In this document: piece by piece, positions 19,212 to 27,085 of the stretch
Position numbering within the stretch: position 1 is the stretch's first letter
Layout: each line of letters starts with the position of its first letter
Assembly: GCF_025465995.1 (NCBI RefSeq)
Contig: NZ_JANLNY010000006.1
Coordinates: forward strand, 62,001 to 126,000
Direction of reading: 5' to 3'
Length of the DNA stretch: 64,000 nt
From: Pseudomonas sp. 5P_3.1_Bac2
Lineage (GTDB): Bacteria; Pseudomonadota; Gammaproteobacteria; Pseudomonadales; Pseudomonadaceae
Notes under the pieces: model-generated
The model's database searches: none
Told to the model about the DNA's origin: nothing
What the model saw: the letters and a program-made list of their open reading frames with translations, nothing else
Translations under genes and position numbers: made by a program

Positions 19212-19411
19212 TTCTGGGTCTCGTTAGCAGGGGCCGGGCACTTTGCCGTAAAGCATCGTACTTGACCACCCTGACAGCGCTCGGCATGCTGATGCGCTTT
19301 TCTGCGCCGCCGCGGTTGTGCTCATAGTGCAGGCTTCGACAGTCCAAGGACGATCCAGTTAGATCTGAACCTGTTCGCAGCGCTCCTTACAGAAAGAAAA
19401 TAGGACTTACC

Positions 19412-20062
19412 ATGGCCTCATTTGAAATCCTCATTGCCGACGACCACCCGTTGTTTCGCAGTGCGCTGCAACAAGCTCTCACCCTGGGCTTGGGCTCCGA
19501 CGTCCGCTTGGTTGAGGCGGCCAGCATCGCTGAGCTGGAGGCGTGTTTGGTCGAGAAGACCGATTGGGACTTGGTCCTGCTGGACCTCAACATGCCGGGC
19601 GCCTATGGCTTTTCTGGCTTAGTCCTGCTGCGTGGGCAATACCCGCACATTCCGGTGGTGATGATCTCGGCCCAGGAGGATTCATCCGTGGTCGCCCGTT
19701 CGCGGGAATTTGGCGCCAGTGGTTTTGTGCCGAAATCCAGCTCCCTGGAAACCATTCAGCAGGCCGTGCGTCTGGTCTTGGACGGTGAGGTGTGGTGGCC
19801 GGCGCAAACGGACGAAGCGATTGCCTTAAGTGAAGAAGCTAAAGCGGCGAGTGCCGGCCTAGCCAGCTTAACCCCGCAACAGTTCCGCGTGCTGACCATG
19901 GTTTGTGACGGCTTGCTGAATAAGCAAATCGCCTATGAGCTGAGCGTTTCTGAGGCCACGGTTAAGGCTCACGTCACCGCGATCTTCCGCAAGCTTAACG
20001 TGCGCACCCGCACCCAAGCGGCCCTGTTGTTGCAACAGCTGGAATCGATTCCGGCTGAATAA
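19412..20062 (+). CDS. erdR: LuxR-type response regulator ErdR
   Basis: A 216-residue NarL/LuxR response regulator. The receiver domain (1-120) has acidic residues D10 D11 and the phospho-acceptor Asp58 in LLDLNMPG. The C-terminal helix-turn-helix (about 150-212) has LTPQQFRVL and SEATVKAHVTAIFRKLNV. In Pseudomonas the regulator next to dgkA is ErdR, which controls ethanol oxidation and acetate/acyl-CoA metabolism. No cognate sensor kinase gene is adjacent, as is usual for this regulator. Confidence 0.85.
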   Translation: MASFEILIADDHPLFRSALQQALTLGLGSDVRLVEAASIAELEACLVEKTDWDLVLLDLNMPGAYGFSGLVLLRGQYPHIPVVMISAQEDSSVVARSREFGASGFVPKSSSLETIQQAVRLVLDGEVWWPAQTDEAIALSEEAKAASAGLASLTPQQFRVLTMVCDGLLNKQIAYELSVSEATVKAHVTAIFRKLNVRTRTQAALLLQQLESIPAE

Positions 20063-20105
20063 TCCCCCAGGCTCTGCTTTAGACTAGCCGGCCAATTGTT
20101 ATGGA

Positions 20106-20483
20106 ATGAACAACCTTATGTCGCCATTTAAGGGCCAGACCGGCCTGAAACGGATTTTCAATGCCGCTGGCTATTCATTTGCCGGCTTGCGCGCGGCCTT
20201 TACCGGCGAGGCGGCGTTTCGCCAATTGGTATTGATCAACGTACTGTTGATCCCGCTGGCGTTATTTCTCGACGTCAGCCGCGTTGAGCGCGCTCTGTTG
20301 ATTGCGGTGTGCTTGCTGGCGCTGATCGTCGAGCTGCTCAACTCGGCGGTGGAGGCGGCGATTGACCGCATCTCCCTTGACCGCCATCCGCTGTCGAAAA
20401 ACGCCAAAGATATGGGCAGCGCCGCGCAGTTTATTGCCCTGAGCCTGATTGCCGTGGTCTGGGCCTGCATCCTGCTCGGCTAA
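20106..20483 (+). CDS. dgkA: diacylglycerol kinase
   Basis: A 125-residue integral membrane kinase with three transmembrane helices. Family residues include RAAFTGEAAFRQ and ELLNSAVEAAIDRIS with the catalytic Glu. It phosphorylates diacylglycerol to phosphatidic acid in the inner membrane. It follows erdR by 43 bp, as in P. aeruginosa. Confidence 0.95.
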   Translation: MNNLMSPFKGQTGLKRIFNAAGYSFAGLRAAFTGEAAFRQLVLINVLLIPLALFLDVSRVERALLIAVCLLALIVELLNSAVEAAIDRISLDRHPLSKNAKDMGSAAQFIALSLIAVVWACILLG

Positions 20484-20494
20484 GGCCGGCAACT

Positions 20495-21421
20495 TTAAGC
20501 AATGTTGGGTAATTGAATCTGATCGCTGCGCGTTACGCCGGCGGTCAGCTCACGGCATAGCTCGATAAACTCACGCATGGCCGCCGCCTGATACTTCTGC
20601 TTGTGCCAGATAAAATAAAACTGCCGCAGCAGATCCAGCTCCGGCGTCTCCACCGGCACCAAGCTGCCCCGCCGAAAGGCATCGCGCAGCGCCAGGCGCG
20701 AGATACAGCCAATCCCCAAGCCGGATTCCACCGCCCGTTTAATCGCCTCGGTGTGCTCCAGCTCTAGGCGGATATTCAAGGTGCGGGGGTGATGACGCAT
20801 GGCTTGGTCGAAGGTCAGGCGGGTGCCCGAGCCTTGTTCACGGAGAATCCAGGCCTCGCGGGTCAGCTCATCCAGACTGGCGCTGCCGCGTTTGGCCAGC
20901 GGATGTTGCGGCGCACAGAACACCACCAGTTCATCTTCAACCCAAGGCTGCACTTCGATATCGGGGTGCTGGCAGTCGCCCTCGATCATGCCCATGTCCA
21001 GCTCATAGTGGGCCACTTGCTGCACCACGTGGGCGGTGTTGTGCACCTGCAGTTTGACCCGGCACTCGGGGTGGCGCTGCATAAAACTGCCGATCAGCAG
21101 GGTGGCCAGATAGTTACCGACGGTCAGGGTGGCGCCCACATGCAGGGAGCCAAAGCCGCTCTGACCACCTAACAAACGTTCAATTTCTTTGGCTTGTTCG
21201 AGTAGCGCCACCGCTTGTGGCAGCAGTTGCTGACCTAAGGCATTGAGGTTCAGGCGCTTGCCGGCGCGGTCAAACAGCTGGCAATTGGATTGCCGCTCCA
21301 GCTCGCTAAGCGCGGTGCTGGCAGCGGATTGCGACAGGGCGAGGGAGTCGGCAGCACGGGAAACACTCTGCTGCTGTGCCACGGCGACGAACACTTGGAG
21401 CTGTCTGAGAGTGAATCGCAT
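20495..21421 (-). CDS. finR: LysR-type regulator FinR
   Basis: A 308-residue LysR regulator. The N-terminal winged helix-turn-helix is residues 1-60 (RFTLRQLQVFVAVAQQQSVSR..., SQSAASTALSELE), with a substrate-binding effector domain from about 90. It is divergent from fpr with a 110-bp spacer, the conserved finR-fpr arrangement in Pseudomonas in which FinR activates fpr under superoxide or low-sulfur conditions. The AT-rich spacer has CTATATAACCGATTACCTATAT-type symmetry that could be the operator. Confidence 0.9.
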   Translation of the reverse strand: MRFTLRQLQVFVAVAQQQSVSRAADSLALSQSAASTALSELERQSNCQLFDRAGKRLNLNALGQQLLPQAVALLEQAKEIERLLGGQSGFGSLHVGATLTVGNYLATLLIGSFMQRHPECRVKLQVHNTAHVVQQVAHYELDMGMIEGDCQHPDIEVQPWVEDELVVFCAPQHPLAKRGSASLDELTREAWILREQGSGTRLTFDQAMRHHPRTLNIRLELEHTEAIKRAVESGLGIGCISRLALRDAFRRGSLVPVETPELDLLRQFYFIWHKQKYQAAAMREFIELCRELTAGVTRSDQIQLPNIA

Positions 21422-21531
21422 ATCTATATAACCGATTACCTATATCTTAATAATCCACTTAACAGATATTCTGCTCTCGCATAAAATTTGCCGCAACTTA
21501 AACTAGCCCCACGTTTTTCTGAGGAATCAGC

Positions 21532-22311
21532 ATGAGCAACATGAACCACGAACGTGTCCTCAGTGTTCATCACTGGAACGACACTCTGTTCAGCTTTAAG
21601 TGCACCCGCGATCCGGGCCTGCGCTTCGAGAATGGTCAGTTCGTGATGATCGGCCTGCAACAGCCCAACGGCCGTCCGCTTATGCGTGCTTACTCGATCG
21701 CCAGCCCGAACTGGGAAGAGCATCTGGAGTTCTTCAGCATCAAGGTGCCGGATGGCCCGCTGACCTCGCAGTTGCAGCACCTCAAAGAAGGCGATGAGAT
21801 CATCATCAGCAAAAAGCCCACCGGTACTCTGGTCCTCGACGACCTGAAGCCGGGCAAGCACCTGTACCTGCTCAGCACCGGTACTGGCTTGGCGCCGTTT
21901 ATGAGCGTGATCCAAGACCCAGAAACCTATGAGCGTTTTGAGAAAGTTATTCTCTGCCACGGTGTGCGTTACGTGAACGAAGTCGCCTACCGTGAGTTCA
22001 TCACCCAGCACCTGCCGCAGAATGAGTTCTTTGGTGAGGCGCTGAAAGAGAAGCTGATCTACTACCCAACTGTGACCCGTGAGCCGTTCGAGAACCAAGG
22101 TCGTCTGACTGACCTGATGCGCAGCGGCAAACTGTTCACCGACATCGGCCTGCCGCCGATCAACCCGCAGGACGACCGCGCCATGCTGTGCGGCAGCCCA
22201 AGCATGCTCGACGAAACCTCGGAAGTGCTGAACAGCTTCGGCCTGACCGTATCGCCACGTATGCGTGAGCCGGGTGACTACCTGATCGAGCGCGCCTTCG
22301 TCGAGAAGTAA
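21532..22311 (+). CDS. fpr: ferredoxin-NADP(+) reductase
   Basis: A 259-residue FAD-dependent reductase. The FAD-binding motif RAYSIAS is near residue 51 and the NADP-binding segment STGTGLAPFMSV near 115; it ends with the bacterial-type tail ERAFVEK. It transfers electrons between NADPH and ferredoxin or flavodoxin, for example for BfrB iron release through Bfd, both encoded further along this window. It is divergent from finR and followed by a bidirectional terminator. Confidence 0.95.
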   Translation: MSNMNHERVLSVHHWNDTLFSFKCTRDPGLRFENGQFVMIGLQQPNGRPLMRAYSIASPNWEEHLEFFSIKVPDGPLTSQLQHLKEGDEIIISKKPTGTLVLDDLKPGKHLYLLSTGTGLAPFMSVIQDPETYERFEKVILCHGVRYVNEVAYREFITQHLPQNEFFGEALKEKLIYYPTVTREPFENQGRLTDLMRSGKLFTDIGLPPINPQDDRAMLCGSPSMLDETSEVLNSFGLTVSPRMREPGDYLIERAFVEK

Positions 22312-22328
22312 GCGCAGCTGTAAGTGCT

Positions 22329-22355
22329 AAAAAACCGCCTTAGGGCGGTTTTTTT
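22329..22355. terminator. bidirectional terminator between fpr and trmO
   Basis: AAACCGCC/GGCGGTTT stem with a 4-nt loop and T runs on both strands, placed between the convergent fpr and trmO genes. Confidence 0.88.
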
Positions 22356-22368
22356 ATGCGCGGTGTTT

Positions 22369-23067
22369 TTATTCAACGCTGGGCACTACCGCCAGCACAC
22401 AGATGCTGCCGGGCTTGGGGTAATGCCACTGCACATCGACATCCCACAGGCGCGCGCCGTAGCGTCGCTCGGGTGTGGGCTGCTGATAAGCCGGGCGCGG
22501 GTCTTGGGCCAGGCACTGTTCGATCAGCTCGACCAAGGCTTCGCCTAAGCGCTGGGCATGTTGCTGGGCTTGCAGCAGGGCTGCGGGCTGCCAAGTGACT
22601 TCGATGAGCTCAGGCGCGCTGGCGGCGATGCCATTGACCGCGTCAGGCACGCTGTCGGCATAGGGCACATAGGGTTTGATATCCAGCACCGGGGTGCCGT
22701 CGAGCAGGTCGATGCCGGACAGCCATAGGCGGCCGTCTTCGACCTTATCCAGCCTGACCACCGATTGGCCGATGCCATTGGGCCGGTGGGTGGCGCGGGT
22801 GCTGAAGACGCCGACCGACTGGTTGCCGCCCAAACGTGGCGGGCGCACCTTGAGCCTGGGCTGCTCCTCCAGCGCTTGGTGGAAGAGAAACAACAGCCAG
22901 ACGTGGCTGACCTGCTCCAGCCCTTGCACCGCGTCGCCGTTATTAAACGGCGCGACCAGCTCCAGCACGCCCCGGGCCGCGGGGGCCAGATGCGGTTGGC
23001 GGGGGATGGCGAACTTCTCCTTGAAGCAGGAGCGGACGAAACCTATGGGTGATACGGAATAAGACAT
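22369..23067 (-). CDS. trmO: tRNA (N6-threonylcarbamoyladenosine37-N6)-methyltransferase TrmO
   Basis: A 232-residue TsaA/TrmO protein: PIGFVRSCFKEKFAIPRQP at the N-terminus, VSHVWLLFLFH, and STRATHRPNGIGQSVVRL with the conserved GIG, then LDGTPVLDIKPYVPY. It methylates t6A37 in threonine tRNAs with SAM. Length is as usual for the family. Confidence 0.93.
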   Translation of the reverse strand: MSYSVSPIGFVRSCFKEKFAIPRQPHLAPAARGVLELVAPFNNGDAVQGLEQVSHVWLLFLFHQALEEQPRLKVRPPRLGGNQSVGVFSTRATHRPNGIGQSVVRLDKVEDGRLWLSGIDLLDGTPVLDIKPYVPYADSVPDAVNGIAASAPELIEVTWQPAALLQAQQHAQRLGEALVELIEQCLAQDPRPAYQQPTPERRYGARLWDVDVQWHYPKPGSICVLAVVPSVE

Positions 23068-23168
23068 GGCAGCCAGATCAGAAAAATCCGCCGCTATAGT
23101 AACCGAGCCATGGACCTCGGTTGGCAGTTTCAGGCGCTGGTGCCACCGCAGGTGGCACCAGGCAGGGC

Positions 23169-23630
23169 TTAGCCGCGCACGCGCAGGGTCAGGCCCTTAA
23201 GGAAGTTACGCAGGAACTGATCGCCACAGGGACGGTAGTTGCTGTGCCCGGCTTTGCGGAACAGCGCGCTCATCTCAGGTTTGGACACCGGGAAGTCGAC
23301 ACTCTGCATGATCGCGTGCATGTCGTCTTCTTTCAGTTCAAAGGCCACCCGCAGTTTTTTCAACACGATGTTGTTGGTCAGTGGCAGCTCGAAAGGCTGC
23401 GGCGGGCGGCTGTCGTCTTTGCCGCGCTTGAAATAGACCAAGCCGTCGAGAAAGTGGGCTAGCAGCTCGTCATCGCATATCTGAAAGCCGTCTTCGTCTT
23501 CTTTGAGCAGCAGCGGGGCCAGTTCGTCGGCGCTGATAGTGCGGCCGCTGAGCTGGATGATCTCAGCTAACTGCGCATCGCTGATATCGAGGGTGTAGCG
23601 CAAGCTGCGCAGTACGTCGTTGTTTTGCAT
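23169..23630 (-). CDS. yehS: DUF1456 (YehS) family protein
   Basis: A 153-residue protein of two similar halves, each starting N-D-V/I-L..LR...-D (NNDVLRSLRYTLDISD and NNIVLKKLRVAFELKEDD), the DUF1456 duplication. It ends with CGDQFLRNFLKGL. Function unknown. ATG 23630 has AGGA 7 nt upstream; the GTG at 23636 is the weaker alternative. Confidence 0.87.
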   Translation of the reverse strand: MQNNDVLRSLRYTLDISDAQLAEIIQLSGRTISADELAPLLLKEDEDGFQICDDELLAHFLDGLVYFKRGKDDSRPPQPFELPLTNNIVLKKLRVAFELKEDDMHAIMQSVDFPVSKPEMSALFRKAGHSNYRPCGDQFLRNFLKGLTLRVRG

Positions 23631-23681
23631 GAACACATCCTGAAGAAAGCGGCTGCCGCAGTGGCAACCGTTGAAAATAAG

Positions 23682-24398
23682 TTAGAAACGCTCTTTGCCG
23701 GCCAGATAGCGCCATTGGCCGGCAGGCACTTTGCCCAGCGACACGCCACCGATGCGGATACGTTTGAGACCCAGGACCTTGAGGTCAACGCTGTTACACA
23801 TAAACACCAGCTGGCCGGGCAGGGGATTTTTTAAGGCGAAGCGCAGACGGGTTTCGTTCTGCCAACTGACCTTGCAGGGCGCCAGCGCCACGCCGTTAAA
23901 CAGCAGGCCATGGTTAAGGCGCTTGAGCTGGGCAGGGGTCAGGGTGCCTTGCACCTCCACCACGTATTCCTGCTCCAGCTTGGCTTGGTCTTCTTTGAGC
24001 TTGCGCTCGACGCGCCAGTCCTGAGTCAGCACCTGCAAGCCGGCGGCGCCTGCTTGCAGCGGCAGGCATGGGCTCAGGCGTTGCAGATGGCCCTTGAGCG
24101 GGCGGATGCCAGACTGATCGTCGGCCCACTGCGCAGTGGCTTGCAGGTTATCGCTGGCGCGCTCGGCGCTGAAGCCATCAGGCACATGCAGCAGCAGGGT
24201 GACCGGCTCCAGCGCCTCGGCTTGGGCGCCGGGCAGCAGCACCACGCTTTCATCGCTGACTTTATGCTGCGGCTCTTCCACCACCACGCCGTTGACCGTG
24301 ACCCAGCCGCCTTGAATGTACAGCTCCGCCTCGCGGCGGGAGCAGCCGGTGAGTTCAATCAGGCGTTTGGAGAGGCGCAGGGGCTCGGTCATGGTCAC
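23682..24398 (-). CDS. RsuA/RluF-like pseudouridine synthase family protein lacking the catalytic Asp
   Basis: A 238-residue protein with an N-terminal S4 RNA-binding domain (about residues 6-65, RLSKRLIELTGCSRREAE) and a C-terminal RsuA-type synthase fold (EYVVEVQG, KRIRIGGVSLGKVPAGQWRYL). Where active RsuA/RluF enzymes have G-R-L-D before the TxGL motif, this protein reads P-L-Q-A-G-A-A-G-L, so the catalytic Asp is absent. It may be an RNA-binding pseudo-enzyme or use another residue. I recall the same substitution in Pseudomonas relatives, so it is probably not a local mutation. Confidence 0.8.
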   Translation of the reverse strand: MTMTEPLRLSKRLIELTGCSRREAELYIQGGWVTVNGVVVEEPQHKVSDESVVLLPGAQAEALEPVTLLLHVPDGFSAERASDNLQATAQWADDQSGIRPLKGHLQRLSPCLPLQAGAAGLQVLTQDWRVERKLKEDQAKLEQEYVVEVQGTLTPAQLKRLNHGLLFNGVALAPCKVSWQNETRLRFALKNPLPGQLVFMCNSVDLKVLGLKRIRIGGVSLGKVPAGQWRYLAGKERF

Positions 24399-24475
24399 TG
24401 TCTGTCTGGGGCAATTGGTAGCGTATTGTAACTACATCCGCTAAGCAGCGATGGGCCACTGCAATTGTCAGACAT

Positions 24476-24499
24476 AAAAAACCGCCCCGTAAGGCGGTT
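24476..24499. terminator. terminator beside the livF remnant
   Basis: AACCGCC/GGCGGTT stem with A and T tracts. Its core sequence is nearly the same as the terminator that follows the intact livF (29890-29913), so it is part of the duplicated end of the liv operon. Confidence 0.8.
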
Positions 24500-24518
24500 A
24501 TGTTTAGCTGCTGGTGCG

Positions 24519-24634
24519 TTAGCCACCCAAATAGGCGTCGCGCACCTTGGGGTCGTTGAGCAAGTCGTGGCCGCTGCCTTGCATCACGATATGGCCGTTT
24601 TCTAGCACGTAGCCGCGATCCGCCAGCTTCAGCG
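24519..24634 (-). pseudogene. livF: livF 3'-end fragment (38 codons)
   Basis: These 116 bp match the 3' end of the intact livF at 29940-30055, including the stop codon, with three mismatches. All three are synonymous third-position changes (Gly, Val and Leu codons). The fragment codes for the last part of the protein, from LKLADRGY to the stop, and has no start. It breaks off inside an attC half-site at about 24634, where both sequences share CAGCG. It is the left flank of the integron, with the intact livF as the right flank, giving a direct repeat. Confidence 0.92.
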
Positions 24635-24654
24635 ATTTGAGCGCATTGTTATAT
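24630..24654 (-). repeat. half attC site at the array's left end
   Basis: AGCGATTTGAGCGCATTGTTATAT matches the right half of the other attC sites and is nearly identical to that of the 26998-27085 site. The left half is missing and replaced by livF sequence, so the last attC was cut through when the array was joined to livF. Confidence 0.8.
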
Positions 24655-24679
24655 GCATTTGGCACGAATTCCAATGTTC

Positions 24680-25213
24680 CTAACTAGATGACGCTTGGTC
24701 ATTTCCAGTGTTATGTGCTTGCTGCCAATAAGTCATTGCTTGAGATGTAAACTTTTCAAACTGTTCAGGAGTGTCAAAGCTTCGCTTGGGTATTATATGA
24801 AAGAGGCAGGCGGCTACTTGAATTAATAAATAAGAGTGGACTGATTTTACACAAACTACTCCATGCCACTTGTTAAGGGTTTCATTGGCGGCTGTTTTTT
24901 CATTAATGCCCTCAGGATGAAGCGTATAAGTATGCTCCCCCAAGACTCCATTTTTTTCGGACGACATTAATAAAATGGTGGCCATGTTGAACGCAATGCC
25001 GAAAAGCATACCAAACACCCCGCCAATTGCTGAGCTTATGAGGGTAATTAAAAAATCGCGGAGATTTTCGGGTAGTCCCTTATTCCATGTTGCATATAAA
25101 AATATAACTAATGCGATTGCCGTAATTGTTATGTAGGTTGACCGCATCTTGGGGGTGATAGAGATATTGAATTTTATCAGGTCAAGCTTTCCGATATGGG
25201 TGATTACTTTCAT
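24680..25213 (-). CDS. cassette gene: YcxB-like membrane protein
   Basis: A 177-residue protein with two hydrophobic segments (about residues 27-44 and 54-82, the latter Gly-rich). A soluble C-terminal domain carries LGEHTYTLHPEGI, W-H-G-V near residue 116 and FHIIPKRSFDTPEQFEKF, the pattern of the YcxB-like C-terminal domain. It probably sits in the inner membrane; function unknown. It is the last complete cassette of the array, ending about 25 bp before the truncated attC. The AT-rich codon use is unlike the flanking chromosome. Confidence 0.78.
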   Translation of the reverse strand: MKVITHIGKLDLIKFNISITPKMRSTYITITAIALVIFLYATWNKGLPENLRDFLITLISSAIGGVFGMLFGIAFNMATILLMSSEKNGVLGEHTYTLHPEGINEKTAANETLNKWHGVVCVKSVHSYLLIQVAACLFHIIPKRSFDTPEQFEKFTSQAMTYWQQAHNTGNDQASSS

Positions 25214-25236
25214 GCTAACCCCTGAATATAATGTCT

Positions 25237-25301
25237 GACTAACGGGGCGGTGTTGGCCGTTCGCCTTAATTGAAGCGAACGATTTGAACCGCTTATTAGG
25301 T
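25237..25301 (-). repeat. attC-like site
   Basis: A 65-bp site bounded by GACTAAC and ATTAGGT (core GTTRRRY with G changed to A). Internal segments GAAGCGAACGATTTGAACC match the other attC sites of the array. Confidence 0.75.
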
Positions 25302-25506
25302 ACTGCTTGTTCAGAACGATAGCGGCATGGATGCTTAAAGAAAAGGATGGTTTCGCCGCGCTGTTAGGTGAAAGCGATAAGTTATTTGTTATGTTGCCCA
25401 GCATAAGCTTATCTTCTCTGTTAGTGCTGCATACTTTAATGCTTATTGATGGCGCGGCGACTGAGAATGCCTGCGTCATTATGATGACGCTCTGAATGTG
25501 CCTCAT
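25302..25506. other. small cassette without a clear gene
   Basis: This cassette is only about 200 bp between its two attC sites. The minus strand is open from 25506 to 25210 (98 codons, running into the attC), starting MRHIQSVIIMTQ. The plus strand is open from a TTG at 25307 to 25495 (62 codons), giving a hydrophobic stretch with MLPSISLSSLLVLHTLMLIDG. Neither is recognised and neither has a convincing ribosome binding site. Cassette orientation favours the minus frame. It could also be non-coding. Confidence 0.4.
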
Positions 25507-25573
25507 ATTTTATTAAGGGTCGGGCTTTAGCCTGTCGCTAGTGAGCGAAGCGAACGACTTGAACTGGTTTTTA
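25502..25573 (-). repeat. degenerate attC-like site
   Basis: The interior (TTAAGGGTCGGGCTTTAGCCTGTCGC... then GCGAAGCGAACGACTTGAAC) matches the array consensus. The outer cores are decayed (CATATTT and GTTTTTA in place of RYYYAAC and GTTRRRY). Confidence 0.68.
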
Positions 25574-26073
25574 TGTGCATATAGATAGGCTTTCTAGGGT
25601 TTCGTAACTAGCATGAAGCTCATGCATAAAGTCCTCAGCTAACTCTGGTAGCCCGGATATATAAGTATCTCTGCCGGAAATTTTGAAAATCTTGTAATTT
25701 TTCATGCTGCCAATGCGTCCGGTGGATACAGATTTAAATGGTCTGCAACTGATTATTTTCTCATTGAGATATTTGTCTTCAATAATGTTGTACTGGTCCG
25801 CCGTTAAGTCTATTGCTGTTTTTTGATACTCAAGCCAGTAGTGGGATATTGTTTCATCCCCGTTGTGGTTGAGGGCACTTCCGCTGACGCCATAGATGAC
25901 AATTTGTGGCCATTTTTCAGTGCATGATAAGTAAATAGCAAGGAAGATAGCTTGCAATTCATTACTGGGAAATCTTCTGTGATTAACCCAATATTTGAAT
26001 TTTTGTAAAGCTCCAGTTTGAACCTGAGTTTTTTTGCCTCTGCAATTACTTTATTTTTATTTGGCACGGTCAT
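25571..26073 (-). pseudogene. frameshifted cassette gene (conserved hypothetical)
   Basis: Two overlapping minus-strand frames form one broken gene. The first (26073-25810) gives MTVPNKNKVIAEAKKLRF and runs in register to EDFP. The second continues from about 25968 as SNELQAIFLAIYLSC...HYWLEYQKTAIDLTADQYN and on to 25571. Adding one base at about 25968-25971 would join them as EDFPSNELQAIF. The join resembles a widespread hypothetical family with the outline FP-G-CGDAS-LLA-YL ... HAWLE ... DLTADQF. In this copy the Cys/Gly segment is also altered. Function unknown. Confidence 0.72.
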
Positions 26074-26083
26074 TGTTCTATGC

Positions 26084-26156
26084 GCATAGTGTTGGTTAAG
26101 GGAAGGCTTCAGTCACTGTCAGTGAGCGGGTGAGCGATTTGAACTGTTTGTTGTAA
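26084..26156 (-). repeat. attC-like site
   Basis: A 73-bp site from GCATAGT to GTTGTAA. The interior TGTTGGTTAAGGGAAGGCTTCAGTC...GTGAGCGATTTGAACTGTTT follows the array consensus. The left core has lost its AAC. Confidence 0.7.
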
Positions 26157-26212
26157 GTTTCTGGCCAAGAATAAATTTCTCTAGCGTATATATGAAATGT
26201 TTGGCAGGGCTA

Positions 26213-26614
26213 TTATAGTTCCTTTATTATATTTATAATTAGCTGCGTATCTTTAAATTCTTCGGAAATATCACCGCTCTGTTCGAATGGACCCTTGCTA
26301 AATATGTCCTCCAGTCGCCTTGCTGCATGCTCATTAAATATTTTTGGATATATTTGTCTGTATGTGTTTATGGTCAGGCGAAGCTCTTTTATGGTCTGCT
26401 GTACTTGCGCTTCAGATATCTCGCGACCAGCATTGAATGTAGGAATAAAAATACTCAGTATTGAGTTTTTAAGATTATTTCTCAAGTTTCGATGGCTGGA
26501 TATTTTAGAAATTACTAAGCCTAGAAGAAAGGTTAGAACCCCAGGTAGCCAGCCATTAAAAAATCCGAGAAGAGATACCTTCCACCACAGAATGTCATTG
26601 GCTATATAGCTCAT
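26213..26614 (-). CDS. cassette gene: small membrane protein of unknown function
   Basis: A 133-residue protein. One long hydrophobic stretch (about residues 11-37, VSLLGFFNGWLPGVLTFLLGLVIS is its core) forms one membrane hairpin or span. A basic segment (SSHRNLRNNLK) and a soluble helical tail of about 90 residues follow, ending IINIIKEL. This suggests an inner-membrane anchor with a cytoplasmic domain. Not recognised. It is the only gene of its cassette, with an attC on each side. Confidence 0.65.
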   Translation of the reverse strand: MSYIANDILWWKVSLLGFFNGWLPGVLTFLLGLVISKISSHRNLRNNLKNSILSIFIPTFNAGREISEAQVQQTIKELRLTINTYRQIYPKIFNEHAARRLEDIFSKGPFEQSGDISEEFKDTQLIINIIKEL

Positions 26615-26673
26615 AATTTATACTCACTTATCTTTCTCTTTAGGTTTTATCTTTACACGGTCTTTATCAGTTT

Positions 26674-26747
26674 ATTAAATAATATAAGGGGGTGAACTCG
26701 CTGGTTCCAGTGAGAGCGGAGCGAACGATTTAAGAGCGTTGTTATGC
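26674..26747 (-). repeat. degenerate attC-like site
   Basis: The right half GAGCGAACGATTTAAGAGCGTTGTTATGC is clear. The left core (ATTAAAT) is eroded but followed by the usual AAGGGG. Confidence 0.68.
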
Positions 26748-26979
26748 GCTAGGATAAACATAAATCACATACGCGACATTAGATTTATCTAGTGCTTGTG
26801 TTTCGGACGGAAAAACAAGGACGTCCTTACATGTTTTGTTTTTCCTTATAAGTATTGATAAAGAATGAGTCGGTTTTGTCATCCCAAGACGATGGGGCTA
26901 GGAGCGTGATCTGGCGACTGCTTAGAATTTGGATTAGCGATGGAAGGTCGGTGTATCTACGATAATGAGTGTCAGACAT
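26742..26979 (-). pseudogene. truncated and frameshifted cassette gene, DUF2971-like start
   Basis: From ATG 26979 a 50-codon frame reads MSDTHYRRYTDLPSLIQIL and on through SSWDDKTDSFFINTYKEKQNM to a stop at 26827. Directly there, the frame shifted by one base continues as KDVLVFPSETQALDKSN to a TAA at 26742 inside the attC core. A single extra T at about 26828 would explain the break. The first part resembles, from memory, DUF2971-type proteins (YRRYT.L....L....ITLL.P.SWDD..D). The cassette is too short for a full member, so it is a remnant in any case. Confidence 0.55.
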
Positions 26980-26997
26980 ATCAATACTCGAAGTGCA

Positions 26998-27085
26998 ACA
27001 TAACGATTAAGCTAACGTGCAGAAAAAGCGTAGCTTTTGGCTGTCCAGCGAGCGAAGTGAGCGGCAGTTGAGCGCATTGTTATAT
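26998..27085 (-). repeat. attC-like site
   Basis: An 88-bp site bounded by ACATAAC and GTTATAT. The interior contains an imperfect hairpin (AAAAAGCGTAGCTTTT) and CAGCGAGCGAAGTGAGCG. It overlaps the stop codon of the next gene. Confidence 0.75.
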
